Shown: piece after piece, positions 6,969 to 14,641 of the stretch | Layout: each line of letters opens with the position of its first letter | How positions within the stretch are numbered: the stretch's first letter is position 1 | Assembly (NCBI GenBank): GCA_934589705.1 | Contig: CAKTOH010000018.1 | Coordinates: 1-27,493 of the forward strand | DNA length: 27,493 nt | Direction of reading: 5' to 3' | From: an uncultured Oscillospiraceae bacterium | GTDB taxonomy: Bacteria; Bacillota; Clostridia; Oscillospirales; Oscillospiraceae | Position numbers and translations under genes: made by a program | Notes under the pieces: model-generated | What the model was told of the DNA's origin: nothing | The model's database searches: none | Seen by the model: the letters and a program-made list of their open reading frames with translations, nothing else

Positions 6969-7504
6969 TGGCGGGATGCCTCCTTTCGGGAAAGCCTCAG
7001 AAGCCTGGGTCGGTTGTATCGCTGCATGATTACGAAAATTCCGTCAAACAGAGCCGCAAGCAGGGAGGTGATGACGAACACCGGGGCGGCTCCGAATTCG
7101 GGAATCGCCAGCAGCGGCGCGAAGCTCAGGGGAATGATGATTTCGTGGGTGATTTCTGCCACGCAGGTGGTGTGAATCATCTCCGCAAGGGTGTGAAGCC
7201 GAAGGTCGAACCGCTCCGGACGGTAGGTGGGCATTTTGCCTTTCCAGCCCTTGACCTGCAACCGCCGGTAAAGTTCCTTTTCCCAGGGCTGCTCCCGAAA
7301 CCAGGAGGCGCTGTCCAGCCCCTGGGGAAGAAGCCGACCCAGGCCGCCGACTACCAGCCGCATGGCGAAGTGGTAGAAGGTGGTGCCGAAGGTGATGGCC
7401 AGCGTCAGGCATAGTTCGTTTTCGGACAGAAATCCGAACAGCAGGGTCAGGCCGCCGGTGACTCCGGCAGTCAGATAGAGGAGAAAAGAGAATTTGTTTT
7501 TCAT
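6965..7504 (-). CDS. Membrane protein resembling CrtO-type glycosyl-diaponeurosporenoate acyltransferase family
   Basis: A 179-aa protein with hydrophobic segments at about residues 7-26, 31-48 and 135-162. The region WEKELYRRLQVKGWKGKMPTY and the ending VIMQRYNRPRLLRL resemble the E..LY..L.VK.WK..LP and QRYNR.RL blocks I associate with the CrtO (staphyloxanthin acyltransferase) family. That family assignment is from memory and the substrate is unknown. No carotenoid genes are nearby, so a pigment role is not supported here. The ATG at 7504 has only a poor ribosome binding site; a TTG two codons earlier is possible. The gene ends in a 4-nt ATGA overlap with miaA. It is separated from mutL by 95 nt holding a palindromic repeat (7530-7590), so it looks like an accessory insertion in the conserved mutL-miaA pair. 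Confidence 0.7.
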   Translation of the reverse strand: MKNKFSFLLYLTAGVTGGLTLLFGFLSENELCLTLAITFGTTFYHFAMRLVVGGLGRLLPQGLDSASWFREQPWEKELYRRLQVKGWKGKMPTYRPERFDLRLHTLAEMIHTTCVAEITHEIIIPLSFAPLLAIPEFGAAPVFVITSLLAALFDGIFVIMQRYNRPRLLRLSRKEASRQ

Positions 7505-7529
7505 AGGCAAATGTAAGGGGCGGGAGAAA

Positions 7530-7590
7530 TTGCCTTCCCCTGGGGGAAGGTGGCTCGCGCGTCCCCCGCAAGCGCGAGACGGATGAGGGC
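7530..7590. repeat. 61-bp double-hairpin dispersed repeat, copy R1
   Basis: It has two palindromes: CCTTCCCC-TG-GGGGAAGG, then CTCGCGC/GCGCGAG around an 11-nt loop, followed by ACGGATGAGGGC. Near-identical copies lie at 17182-17241 and 27393-27453. This copy sits alone between mutL and the CrtO-like gene and lacks the flanking hairpin repeat seen with the other two. Its loop reads GTCCCCCGCAA, where the others have GTCTCACGCAA. Confidence 0.85.
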
Positions 7591-7599
7591 GTCCTTTCC

Positions 7600-9543
7600 T
7601 TAAATCCGCTTGAACTGCTTTTCCAGCATTTTCTGGCTCAGGCTTACGCAGATGGGACGGCCATGGGGGCAGTATTTCAGATCCTCCCGCTCCATGACGG
7701 CCTTGGCGATGGCAAGCAGCTCCTTCTCATCGCTGACCCACCCGGCCTTGATGGCGGCCTTGCAGGCCACGGTGTGAAGTAAAGTGTCCCGCACCGTATC
7801 CCGGCTTTCCCGGCGGCCGTTCAGCAGATCATCCGCCAGGGTTTCCAGCGCCTCCGCCGCGGCTTCCACAGTCAGATCCATGGGAATCTGCCGGGCAAGG
7901 ACGGTATTCTCTCCGAATTCCTCGATTTCAAAGCCCAGCTCTTCCAGAAGCGCCGTGTTTCCCAGCAGCTCTCCCGCGGCGGCGGGACTGAGCCGGACGG
8001 GCACGGGCTGTAAGAGAGTCTGACCGGAAATGGATTCCTGGTTGGCCTTCAGCTTTTCAAAGAGAATCCGCTCATGGGCGGCGTGCTTGTCGATGAGAAA
8101 GGCGTCGTCCCCCTCCTCCACCAGAATATAGGTGCGGTACAGCTCGCCTACCATCCGCCAGGTGTCCGCCTTGGGCATTTCCAGAGCGGTCTGTTCCATT
8201 TCCGGTTCCGGTGCTTTCACGGGCGTTTCCGGCACCGACGGCTTCGGCGTTTCCGGCAGCGGAGGCAGGGAAGGGGCAGGCTCCGGCTGGACAGCCTGAC
8301 GAACCTGGGGCAGCATGACGAACTCCCGCAGGGGCATATTTCCACCGGCGGGGATTTTCTTTGCCGCTGCCGCGGCGGCTTCCGGCTTGGGCTTGGGAGC
8401 ATCGGCCATGGCGGCGGAGAAGGTCTTGTACTCCTGGGCGGTCATGGTGCGGAAAAAAGTGTCCTTCCTTTCGGCGGGCTTTGCTTCTGGCGAAGGAGCC
8501 GGCTTTTCCGGCGGCACAGGGGCAGGCTGGGGCTTGAACTGAACGGCAGGCCGGTCGGGCTTCTTGTTCAGAGCACCCAGCACGCCGTAGTGGACGCAGT
8601 CGAAAACCGCCTTTTCCGAGAGAAATTTCACCTCGGTTTTTGCCGGATGGACGTTTACGTCCACGGCGTTGGCGGGAAGATTCAGGTGAAGCACACAGCC
8701 GGGAAACCGCCCCACCATCAGCTGATTCCGGTAGGCCTCTTCCAGAGCCGCAATGAGCAGCTTGGACTTGACAGGCCGGTCGTTGACGAAGAAGGTTTGT
8801 AAGCTCCGGCTGGGTCGGGCATCCGTGGGCAGGGTCACAAAGCCCGAAAGGGTGTAGCTTTCCCACCGGCTTTCCACGGCCACCATTCTGGCGCAGTCTC
8901 TGCCATAGACGCAGTACATGGCATCCTGCAATTTTCCGGTGCCGGGGGTGGCAAGCACCTGCTTTCCGTCCCGGAGGAACTGGAAGGCCACCTCCGGATG
9001 AGCCAGAGCCTGCATCTGAACGGCGGCAGCCACCCGGCTGCCCTCCACAGTGTCAGATTTCATGAATTTCATCCGGGCAGGGGTGTTGTAGAACAAATCC
9101 CGAACCAGGATGGTGGTGCCGTCCGGGCACCCGGCCTCGGCTTCCTCGGTGATGACTCCGGCATCCAGATGCAGCTTTACCCCGGACAGGCTTCCCGGCG
9201 TTTTGGTCATCAGATCGATCCGGCTGACGGAGGCAATGGCAGCCAGAGCCTCGCCCCGGAAGCCCATGGTGCCGATGGCGGCCAGGTCTTCCTCCGTGCG
9301 CAGCTTGGAGGTGGCATGGCGCAGAAAGGCGGTGCGGGCGTCCTCGGCGGACATGCCGCAGCCGTTGTCCGTTACCCGCAGAAAGGTCATGCCCCCGTCC
9401 CGGATCTCGATGGTCACCTTGGAGGCTCCCGCGTCCACGGCGTTTTCCAGCAGCTCCTTGACGGCACTGGCAGGCCGCTCCACCACCTCACCGGCGGCGA
9501 TCAGGTTGGCCACATGGGAAGATAATTGCAAAATCTTGGGCAT
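7600..9543 (-). CDS. mutL: DNA mismatch repair endonuclease MutL
   Basis: A 647-aa MutL. The N-terminal GHKL ATPase shows LLENAVDAGAS (about residues 31-41), DNGCGM (59-64) and GFRGEAL (94-100). A long Pro/Ala/Lys-rich linker spans roughly residues 340-455. The C-terminal domain carries the endonuclease motif in the form DKHAAHERILFE near residues 485-496, where D, H, A and both E of DQHA(x)2E(x)4E are kept and Q is replaced by K. ACKAAIKAG and YCPHGRP, other metal-site blocks, are also present. It should therefore be a nicking MutL, as usual in bacteria lacking MutH. The start has GGAGG with a 7-nt spacing. It lies 4 nt after the CPBP protease gene and downstream of mutS. Confidence 0.97.
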   Translation of the reverse strand: MPKILQLSSHVANLIAAGEVVERPASAVKELLENAVDAGASKVTIEIRDGGMTFLRVTDNGCGMSAEDARTAFLRHATSKLRTEEDLAAIGTMGFRGEALAAIASVSRIDLMTKTPGSLSGVKLHLDAGVITEEAEAGCPDGTTILVRDLFYNTPARMKFMKSDTVEGSRVAAAVQMQALAHPEVAFQFLRDGKQVLATPGTGKLQDAMYCVYGRDCARMVAVESRWESYTLSGFVTLPTDARPSRSLQTFFVNDRPVKSKLLIAALEEAYRNQLMVGRFPGCVLHLNLPANAVDVNVHPAKTEVKFLSEKAVFDCVHYGVLGALNKKPDRPAVQFKPQPAPVPPEKPAPSPEAKPAERKDTFFRTMTAQEYKTFSAAMADAPKPKPEAAAAAAKKIPAGGNMPLREFVMLPQVRQAVQPEPAPSLPPLPETPKPSVPETPVKAPEPEMEQTALEMPKADTWRMVGELYRTYILVEEGDDAFLIDKHAAHERILFEKLKANQESISGQTLLQPVPVRLSPAAAGELLGNTALLEELGFEIEEFGENTVLARQIPMDLTVEAAAEALETLADDLLNGRRESRDTVRDTLLHTVACKAAIKAGWVSDEKELLAIAKAVMEREDLKYCPHGRPICVSLSQKMLEKQFKRI

Positions 9544-9547
9544 TGTG

Positions 9548-10246
9548 TCACCTCCAGGAGGACAGGGTCAGGAAATTCACCGCCGCGTGAATGGCAATGG
9601 GAGCGAAAATGGTGTCCGCCTTGGTGTAGCTCCAGGCAAGGCACAGCCCGGCGGGCAGATATTGGAGCACCGCAATGAGGATTTCGCCGGCGGTGTAGCT
9701 TCCTAAGTAGCCCACAATGTGCACCATGGAAAAAGCCAGCATGGACACCAGGTAGGCCGCCCAGGGGGACTTGGTGTAGAGATTCCGGAAAATCAGCCCC
9801 CGGTAGAAGCATTCCTCGGCGGGGGGCACCAGAATCACCGTGCCCAGGAACACCAGCAGCCGGTTCTGCCGCTCCATGGCGGCGATGGAAGCATCGTTGT
9901 AATTGGAAAAGCCCGGCACCAGCAGTCCCACCAGATACTCGGTGGCCAGACGGCAGGCGTAGTAGGCAACAAAGCCCAGAATGACGGCTTGACACCAATA
10001 CGCCGGGTGCCGCGCCGCCTGGGTGGCGGCAGAGGACAGAAAATCCCGGAAAATCACCAGCACCGCCGTAAAATTCAGAACATAGTAGACAAAATTCAGC
10101 TCCGCACCGGTCAGGGGATGGGACAGCTTCCCGTTGGCAAAGGTCAGAAGCCCGGGAAGCACCAGCAGCTGAAAGGCAAACCAGCAGAAGCCCCAGACCG
10201 TTTCCTGGGAGTTGGGACAGGAGCGGGAAGTAACGCTTTTTCTCAT
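9548..10246 (-). CDS. CPBP-family (CAAX-like) intramembrane metalloprotease
   Basis: A 232-aa multi-pass membrane protein with about six to seven hydrophobic segments. All three family motifs are visible: EECFYRG at residues 144-150 (the EExxxR motif), FSMVH at 172-176 (FxxxH) and HAAVN at 220-224. The glutamates and histidines of these motifs form the metal and catalytic site in ABI/CPBP (Rce1-like) proteases. Substrates are unknown; in bacteria such proteins are often linked to immunity to, or processing of, small peptides, but nothing here points to one. The ATG at 10246 lies 2 nt after the mutS stop; a TTG at 10252 would overlap it. The stop is 4 nt before mutL, so the gene is wedged tightly between the two mismatch-repair genes and must share their transcript. 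Confidence 0.9.
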   Translation of the reverse strand: MRKSVTSRSCPNSQETVWGFCWFAFQLLVLPGLLTFANGKLSHPLTGAELNFVYYVLNFTAVLVIFRDFLSSAATQAARHPAYWCQAVILGFVAYYACRLATEYLVGLLVPGFSNYNDASIAAMERQNRLLVFLGTVILVPPAEECFYRGLIFRNLYTKSPWAAYLVSMLAFSMVHIVGYLGSYTAGEILIAVLQYLPAGLCLAWSYTKADTIFAPIAIHAAVNFLTLSSWR

Positions 10247-10248
10247 AA

Positions 10249-12852
10249 TCAATTCAGCAGCTTTTTCAGCTTGTACAGTTCATTCATGGCCTCAATGGGG
10301 GTCAGAGTCTCCACGGTGATGGCAGTCAGAGCGGAAATTACCTGCTGCCCCGTTAAGTCCAGCATACTCACCTGATCCTCCGGCTCCTTTTGCTTTGCGG
10401 GAGCGGGAGCTGCGCCCTCGGCTTCCAGCTCGGCGAGAATTTCCCTTGCCCGGGAAATCACCGGGTTGGGAATCCCCGCCAGCTTGGCAACCTCAATGCC
10501 GTAGCTGTCGTCGGCGGCACCGGGGACGATTTTTCGCAGGAAAATCATTTGCTCTCCCCGCTTTTTCACGGCGATGTTGTAGTTTTTCACATTGGGCAGC
10601 TTGTCCTCCATGGTGGACAGCTCGTGATAGTGGGTGGCAAACAGGGTTTTGGCCCCCAGCCGCCGGGGATTGGCGGCGTATTCCAGGACAGCCCGGGCAA
10701 TGGCCATGCCGTCATAGGTGGAGGTGCCCCGGCCGATTTCGTCCAGAATCAGAAGAGACCGGGAAGTGGCGTATTTCAGAATAGAGGCCACCTCTGCCAT
10801 CTCCACCATGAAGGTAGACTGACCGGAGGCCAGGTCGTCGCTGGCACCGATCCGGGTGAACACCCGGTCAACCAGGCCGATTTTTGCCGACCGGGCGGGG
10901 ACAAAGGAGCCCATCTGCGCCATAAGGACAATCAGGGCTACCTGGCGCATATAGGTGGATTTACCGGCCATATTGGGACCGGTGATGATGGCTACCTGGT
11001 TATCGTCGCTTCCCAGGTTGGTGTCGTTGGGGACAAAGAGGCTGTCCTTCAGAACGGCTTCTACCACCGGGTGCCGTCCGTCGGTGATGGAAATCTCCCG
11101 ACCCAGGGTGATTTCCGGACGGCAGTAGCCCCGCTGAACGGCCACGGCGGCCAAGGAGCACAGCGCGTCCGCCGCCGCCACGGCCTGAGCCGTCAGCTGA
11201 ACTCTGGCAGCCTGCTGAGCCAGGTGCTCCCGGAGCCGGGTGAAGATCTGATATTCCAGGGCGGTGAGCCGGTCTTTGGCGGTGAGCACCTGGTTTTCCA
11301 GCTCCTTCAGCTCCTGGGTGATGTAACGCTCACAGTTGGCAAGGGTCTGCTTGCGGATGTAACCCTCTGGCACCTGGTCGATAAAGGATTTGGAAACTTC
11401 AATATAATAGCCGAAGACCCGGTTGAAGCCTACCTTCAGGGTGCGGATACCGGTTTTCTCCCGCTCGCTGGCCTCGATGGCGGCAATGGTGCCGCTGCCG
11501 CCTTCCATAATATCCCGGAGGCGATCGGCTTCGGTGTCCGCACCCTTGCGGATGATGCCGCCCTCCCGGACGGTCAGGGGCGGCTCGTCCACGATGGTAT
11601 TTTCAATTTCATCGGCGCAGTCCGTCAGCGGGTCGATGGACTGGGCCAGCTTGGTAAGTAAGGGGGCGGAGCAGCCTTCCAGCTGACGCTTTACCTCCGG
11701 CAGCGCCCGCAGACCCCGGGCAAGGCCCAGAAGATCCCGGCAATTGACGGTGCCGGTGACCACCCGGGCCATGACACGCTCCAAGTCGGTGACCTCCCGC
11801 AGGGATTCTTCCAGCTCCCCTCGAAGAATCACATTGTCTACCAAATCCTCCACGGCGGCGTGGCGGCGAGTGATCTCCACCGGGTCAAGAAGGGGCTTTT
11901 CCAGCCAGGAGCGCAGCAGCCGCCCGCCCATGGCGGTGTGGGTCTTATCCAGCACCCAAAGAAGGGTGCCTTTCTTTTCCTTGGAGCGCATGGTCTCCGT
12001 CAGTTCCAGATTCCGCCGGGCATCCAGGTCAAGCTCCATGAACCGTCCGGTGGTGTAGTATTGAAGCTGGCGGATATGGGCAAGATCGTTTTTTTGCAGG
12101 GTTAAAAGGGTTTGCAGCAGCGCGCCCGCGGCGACAACGGCGGCGGGCATTCCGGCAAGCCCCATCTGGGCAAGGCTCTGGGAGAAATGCTTTTCCAGAA
12201 GCGCCTCGCAGTCCTCCAGGGAAAACTGACCGTCCTTGCCCTCATCCACGCAGCAGCTCAGGCGGCGGAACAGGGCATCTTCAATGGCCTCACTGCTGAC
12301 ATCCGTGCCGAAGCGCATGACCTCGCTGGGGGAGAACCGCCCCAGTTCCGAGGCCACGCTCTGGGCATCGGCGCAGAGGGTGACGAAGAAGGCACCGGTG
12401 GAAACGTCGCAGAAGGCAAGGCCGAATCGGCCGCCCTCTCCGTAGAGGCAGCCCATGTAGTTATTCTTGCTTTCGTCCAGCATACAGCTTTCCGTGACGG
12501 TTCCGGGAGTGACGATTCGGGTAATGTCCCGCTCCACCAGCCCCTTGGCCAGAGCCGGATCCTCCATCTGCTCGCAGATGGCTACCTTGTAGCCCTTCTG
12601 AACAAGCCTTGCGATGTAGGAATCCACGCTGTGGTAGGGCACGCCGCACATGGGGGTCTGTTCCTCCTTGGGCTTGGAGCGATCCCGGCTGGTCAGGGTC
12701 AGATCCAGCTCCCGGGCGGCAAGCTTGGCGTCTTCGTTGAACATCTCGTAGAAGTCGCCGAGCCGGAAAAACAAAATGCAGTCCTGATTGCGTTCCTTGA
12801 TTTGCTGATACTGCCGCTGCATGGGCGTCAGTTCATTTGTGGGTTTTGCCAT
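10249..12852 (-). CDS. mutS: DNA mismatch repair protein MutS
   Basis: An 867-aa MutS, which recognises mismatches and small loops and recruits MutL. The mismatch-reading Phe-x-Glu is in GDFYEMF (F34, E36). The connector, core and clamp domains occupy the middle, with ELENQVLTAKDRLTALE in the clamp region. The ATPase Walker A is GPNMAGKST near residues 625-633, followed by TRIGASDDLASGQSTFMVEM and LLILDEIGRGTSTYDG (Walker B). The C-terminus ends with a short MutL-type helical tail (VSMLDLTGQQVISAL...). The start has GAGGT with a 7-nt spacing. It follows miaB by 18 nt in the common clostridial order miaB-mutS-mutL. Confidence 0.98.
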   Translation of the reverse strand: MAKPTNELTPMQRQYQQIKERNQDCILFFRLGDFYEMFNEDAKLAARELDLTLTSRDRSKPKEEQTPMCGVPYHSVDSYIARLVQKGYKVAICEQMEDPALAKGLVERDITRIVTPGTVTESCMLDESKNNYMGCLYGEGGRFGLAFCDVSTGAFFVTLCADAQSVASELGRFSPSEVMRFGTDVSSEAIEDALFRRLSCCVDEGKDGQFSLEDCEALLEKHFSQSLAQMGLAGMPAAVVAAGALLQTLLTLQKNDLAHIRQLQYYTTGRFMELDLDARRNLELTETMRSKEKKGTLLWVLDKTHTAMGGRLLRSWLEKPLLDPVEITRRHAAVEDLVDNVILRGELEESLREVTDLERVMARVVTGTVNCRDLLGLARGLRALPEVKRQLEGCSAPLLTKLAQSIDPLTDCADEIENTIVDEPPLTVREGGIIRKGADTEADRLRDIMEGGSGTIAAIEASEREKTGIRTLKVGFNRVFGYYIEVSKSFIDQVPEGYIRKQTLANCERYITQELKELENQVLTAKDRLTALEYQIFTRLREHLAQQAARVQLTAQAVAAADALCSLAAVAVQRGYCRPEITLGREISITDGRHPVVEAVLKDSLFVPNDTNLGSDDNQVAIITGPNMAGKSTYMRQVALIVLMAQMGSFVPARSAKIGLVDRVFTRIGASDDLASGQSTFMVEMAEVASILKYATSRSLLILDEIGRGTSTYDGMAIARAVLEYAANPRRLGAKTLFATHYHELSTMEDKLPNVKNYNIAVKKRGEQMIFLRKIVPGAADDSYGIEVAKLAGIPNPVISRAREILAELEAEGAAPAPAKQKEPEDQVSMLDLTGQQVISALTAITVETLTPIEAMNELYKLKKLLN

Positions 12853-12870
12853 GGGCGTAACCTCTTTCTG

Positions 12871-14277
12871 TCATTCAATGGGAGCGGCGGTCAGGCTCCA
12901 GGTGGTGGCACCGGTGACGGTAAGATCGTGATAGCCGCCGATGAGACTGTCATCCCCTGCAAAGCGCACCAGCCGTCCGCCCTCGGTGCGGGCGGTGAGC
13001 AGATCCTTGTCCCGGCCGTCTACCAGGCAGCGCAGGGTTTTCCCTACATAGCCGGCGTGAATTTCCTCGGAAATGGCGTTCTGGACGGCGCAGAGCCGGT
13101 CAAACCGGCGGTTTTTCTCTTCCTTGGGAGTGGGATCCTCCATTTTGGCGGCAGGGGTTCCGGGTCGGGGGGAGAAAATAAAGGTGAAGAGGCTGTCGTA
13201 GTGCACCTGTTGGATGAGGGAAATGGTTTCCTCGAATTCTTCCTCGGTTTCTCCGGGGAAGCCCACGATCACGTCGGAGGTCAGCACCAGCTCAGGCATG
13301 ACGGCCTTGGCGTAATTCACTTTCCGCAAATAGGTTTCCCGGTCATAGTGCCGGTTCATGGCCTTGAGCACCCGACTCGAGCCGGACTGGAAGGGCAGGT
13401 GCAGCTGCTTGGCGATCTTCGGATATTTTGCCATAGTGTCGAAGAGCTTTTCGGATGCGTCTCTGGGGTGGCTTGTCATAAAGCGAATGAGAAAATCGCC
13501 GGGGAGCTGGGCAATGGCCGCCAGCAGGTCGGCAAAGTCCTTTCCCTCAGGCAGATCCTTGCCGTAGGAATTCACATTCTGACCCAGCAGGGTAATTTCC
13601 TTGGCTCCATTTTCAATCAGACACCGGCACTCGGCCAGAATATCCTCAAATTTCCGGCTCCGCTCCCGACCCCGGACATAGGGCACAATGCAGTAGGTGC
13701 AGAAATTGTTGCAGCCGTACATAATGGACACCCAGGCCTTCAGCCGGGAATCCCGAACCTGGGGAATGCCCTCGGCAATGGAGCCGGGCTCGTCGGCAAT
13801 GAAAAACTGCCGTTTCTTCCCGCTGAGCACGTTCCACAGAATCTCCGGGAACTGCCACAGATGGTGGGTGGAGAACACCCCGTCCACCAGGGGAAAGCTA
13901 CCCCGCACCCGGTCGGAGACCTTGGTTTCGCCTGCCATGCAGCCGCACAGGAAAATTTTCTGAGCCGGGTGACGGCGTTTGGTGTGGGTCAAAGCGCCCA
14001 GATTGCCGAAAACCCGCTGCTCCGCGTGCTCCCGGATGGCGCAGGTATTCAGGATGACCACGTCCGCGCCCTCAGCCTCCTGGCAGATGGCGTAGCCGCA
14101 CTGGGCTAGATACCCCCTCAGCTTTTCGGAGTCCGCCTCGTTCTGCTGGCAGCCGTAGGTCTCCACATAGGCTCTGGGAGTTACGCCTTTTTCCTTCCAA
14201 TAAGCGGCAATTTTATCGCAGCAGGCGAACTGGCTGTCCAGCTGCGCCTGGGAAATCACGGTGGTTTTGGTATTCAT
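12871..14277 (-). CDS. miaB: tRNA-2-methylthio-N6-dimethylallyladenosine synthase
   Basis: A 468-aa radical-SAM methylthiotransferase that converts i6A37 to ms2i6A37. The N-terminal UPF0004 domain supplies cysteines for the auxiliary Fe-S cluster in YGCQQNEADS (C43), NTCAIREHAEQR (C79) and FLCGCMAG (C111/C113). The radical-SAM cluster motif CNNFCTYC is at residues 189-196, followed by PYVRGRERSR. A TRAM domain occupies roughly the last 65 residues. The ATG at 14277 is preceded by AAGGAG with a 6-nt spacing; a longer frame of ten codons upstream has no such site. It is the first gene of the operon, about 35 nt downstream of a good promoter at 14314-14342. Confidence 0.97.
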   Translation of the reverse strand: MNTKTTVISQAQLDSQFACCDKIAAYWKEKGVTPRAYVETYGCQQNEADSEKLRGYLAQCGYAICQEAEGADVVILNTCAIREHAEQRVFGNLGALTHTKRRHPAQKIFLCGCMAGETKVSDRVRGSFPLVDGVFSTHHLWQFPEILWNVLSGKKRQFFIADEPGSIAEGIPQVRDSRLKAWVSIMYGCNNFCTYCIVPYVRGRERSRKFEDILAECRCLIENGAKEITLLGQNVNSYGKDLPEGKDFADLLAAIAQLPGDFLIRFMTSHPRDASEKLFDTMAKYPKIAKQLHLPFQSGSSRVLKAMNRHYDRETYLRKVNYAKAVMPELVLTSDVIVGFPGETEEEFEETISLIQQVHYDSLFTFIFSPRPGTPAAKMEDPTPKEEKNRRFDRLCAVQNAISEEIHAGYVGKTLRCLVDGRDKDLLTARTEGGRLVRFAGDDSLIGGYHDLTVTGATTWSLTAAPIE

Positions 14278-14313
14278 AAAAAACTCCTTCTGCGGATAAC
14301 ATCTCAATCATAA

Positions 14314-14342
14314 ATATTATCATTTTTGGCCTCCTTTTGCAA
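14314..14342 (-). promoter_or_regulatory. Promoter of the miaB-mutS-mutL-miaA-hfq operon
   Basis: On the minus strand, -35 TTGCAA (14342-14337), a 17-nt spacer and -10 TAATAT (14319-14314) give a predicted start near 14307, about 30 nt before the miaB ATG. Confidence 0.75.
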
Positions 14343-14343
14343 G

Positions 14344-14372
14344 TGCGAAAATCCGACCCGGAGGATTTTGCC
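14344..14372. repeat. Inverted repeat between divergent promoters
   Basis: AAAATCC and GGATTTT (7 bp, extended by partly matching GCG/GCC ends) are separated by GACCCGGA. The repeat lies immediately upstream of the miaB -35 box and about 35 nt before the foldase -35 box. It could be an operator shared by both promoters or simply a DNA hairpin; the sequence matches no operator I know. Confidence 0.4.
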
Positions 14373-14404
14373 CCTGGGAAAATGTAAAAAAACTGTGTCA
14401 GCAG

Positions 14405-14433
14405 TTGCATTTATGAGCCAAACGTGGTAGACT
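14405..14433 (+). promoter_or_regulatory. Promoter for the structured RNA copy B and the foldase gene
   Basis: -35 TTGCAT (14405-14410), a 17-nt spacer and -10 TAGACT (14428-14433) predict a start near 14440. That is about 14 nt before the outer helix of RNA element copy B, so the element would open the 5' UTR. Confidence 0.6.
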
Positions 14434-14453
14434 GAATCGGCTAAACACCGGAT

Positions 14454-14617
14454 AAGTAACCAATGATGAAATCGGCAAGAGTTATCAGCGAGAGATTTTG
14501 GCACGAATGAAGGTTTGAAAAGCGCCGGAATACTGCATGTATTTCAAGCTTTTCAAACTGCACAGTCGGGGCAAAAGATCCGCTGAGAACCGCAGACGAT
14601 TTCATCAGCGGTTACTT
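14454..14617 (+). ncRNA. Unidentified structured RNA element, copy B (5' UTR of the foldase gene)
   Basis: The outer helix pairs 14454-14474 with 14597-14617, with 19 of 21 positions paired. The second helix pairs 14513-14523 with 14548-14558, a perfect 11 bp, and encloses GGAATAC/GTATTTC with the tip TGCAT. A short third helix pairs TCGG with CTGA around a loop containing GCAAAAGATCCG. Conserved blocks shared with copy A are at 14469-14481, 14488-14499, 14527-14545, 14558-14563, 14573-14584 and 14590-14602. The outer helix ends 2-3 nt before AAAGGAG (about 14619-14625), so folding could influence translation of the gene at 14642. No family assignment is possible from the sequence alone. Confidence 0.75.
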
Positions 14618-14641
14618 CAAAGGAGAAATGAGGATTCATTC

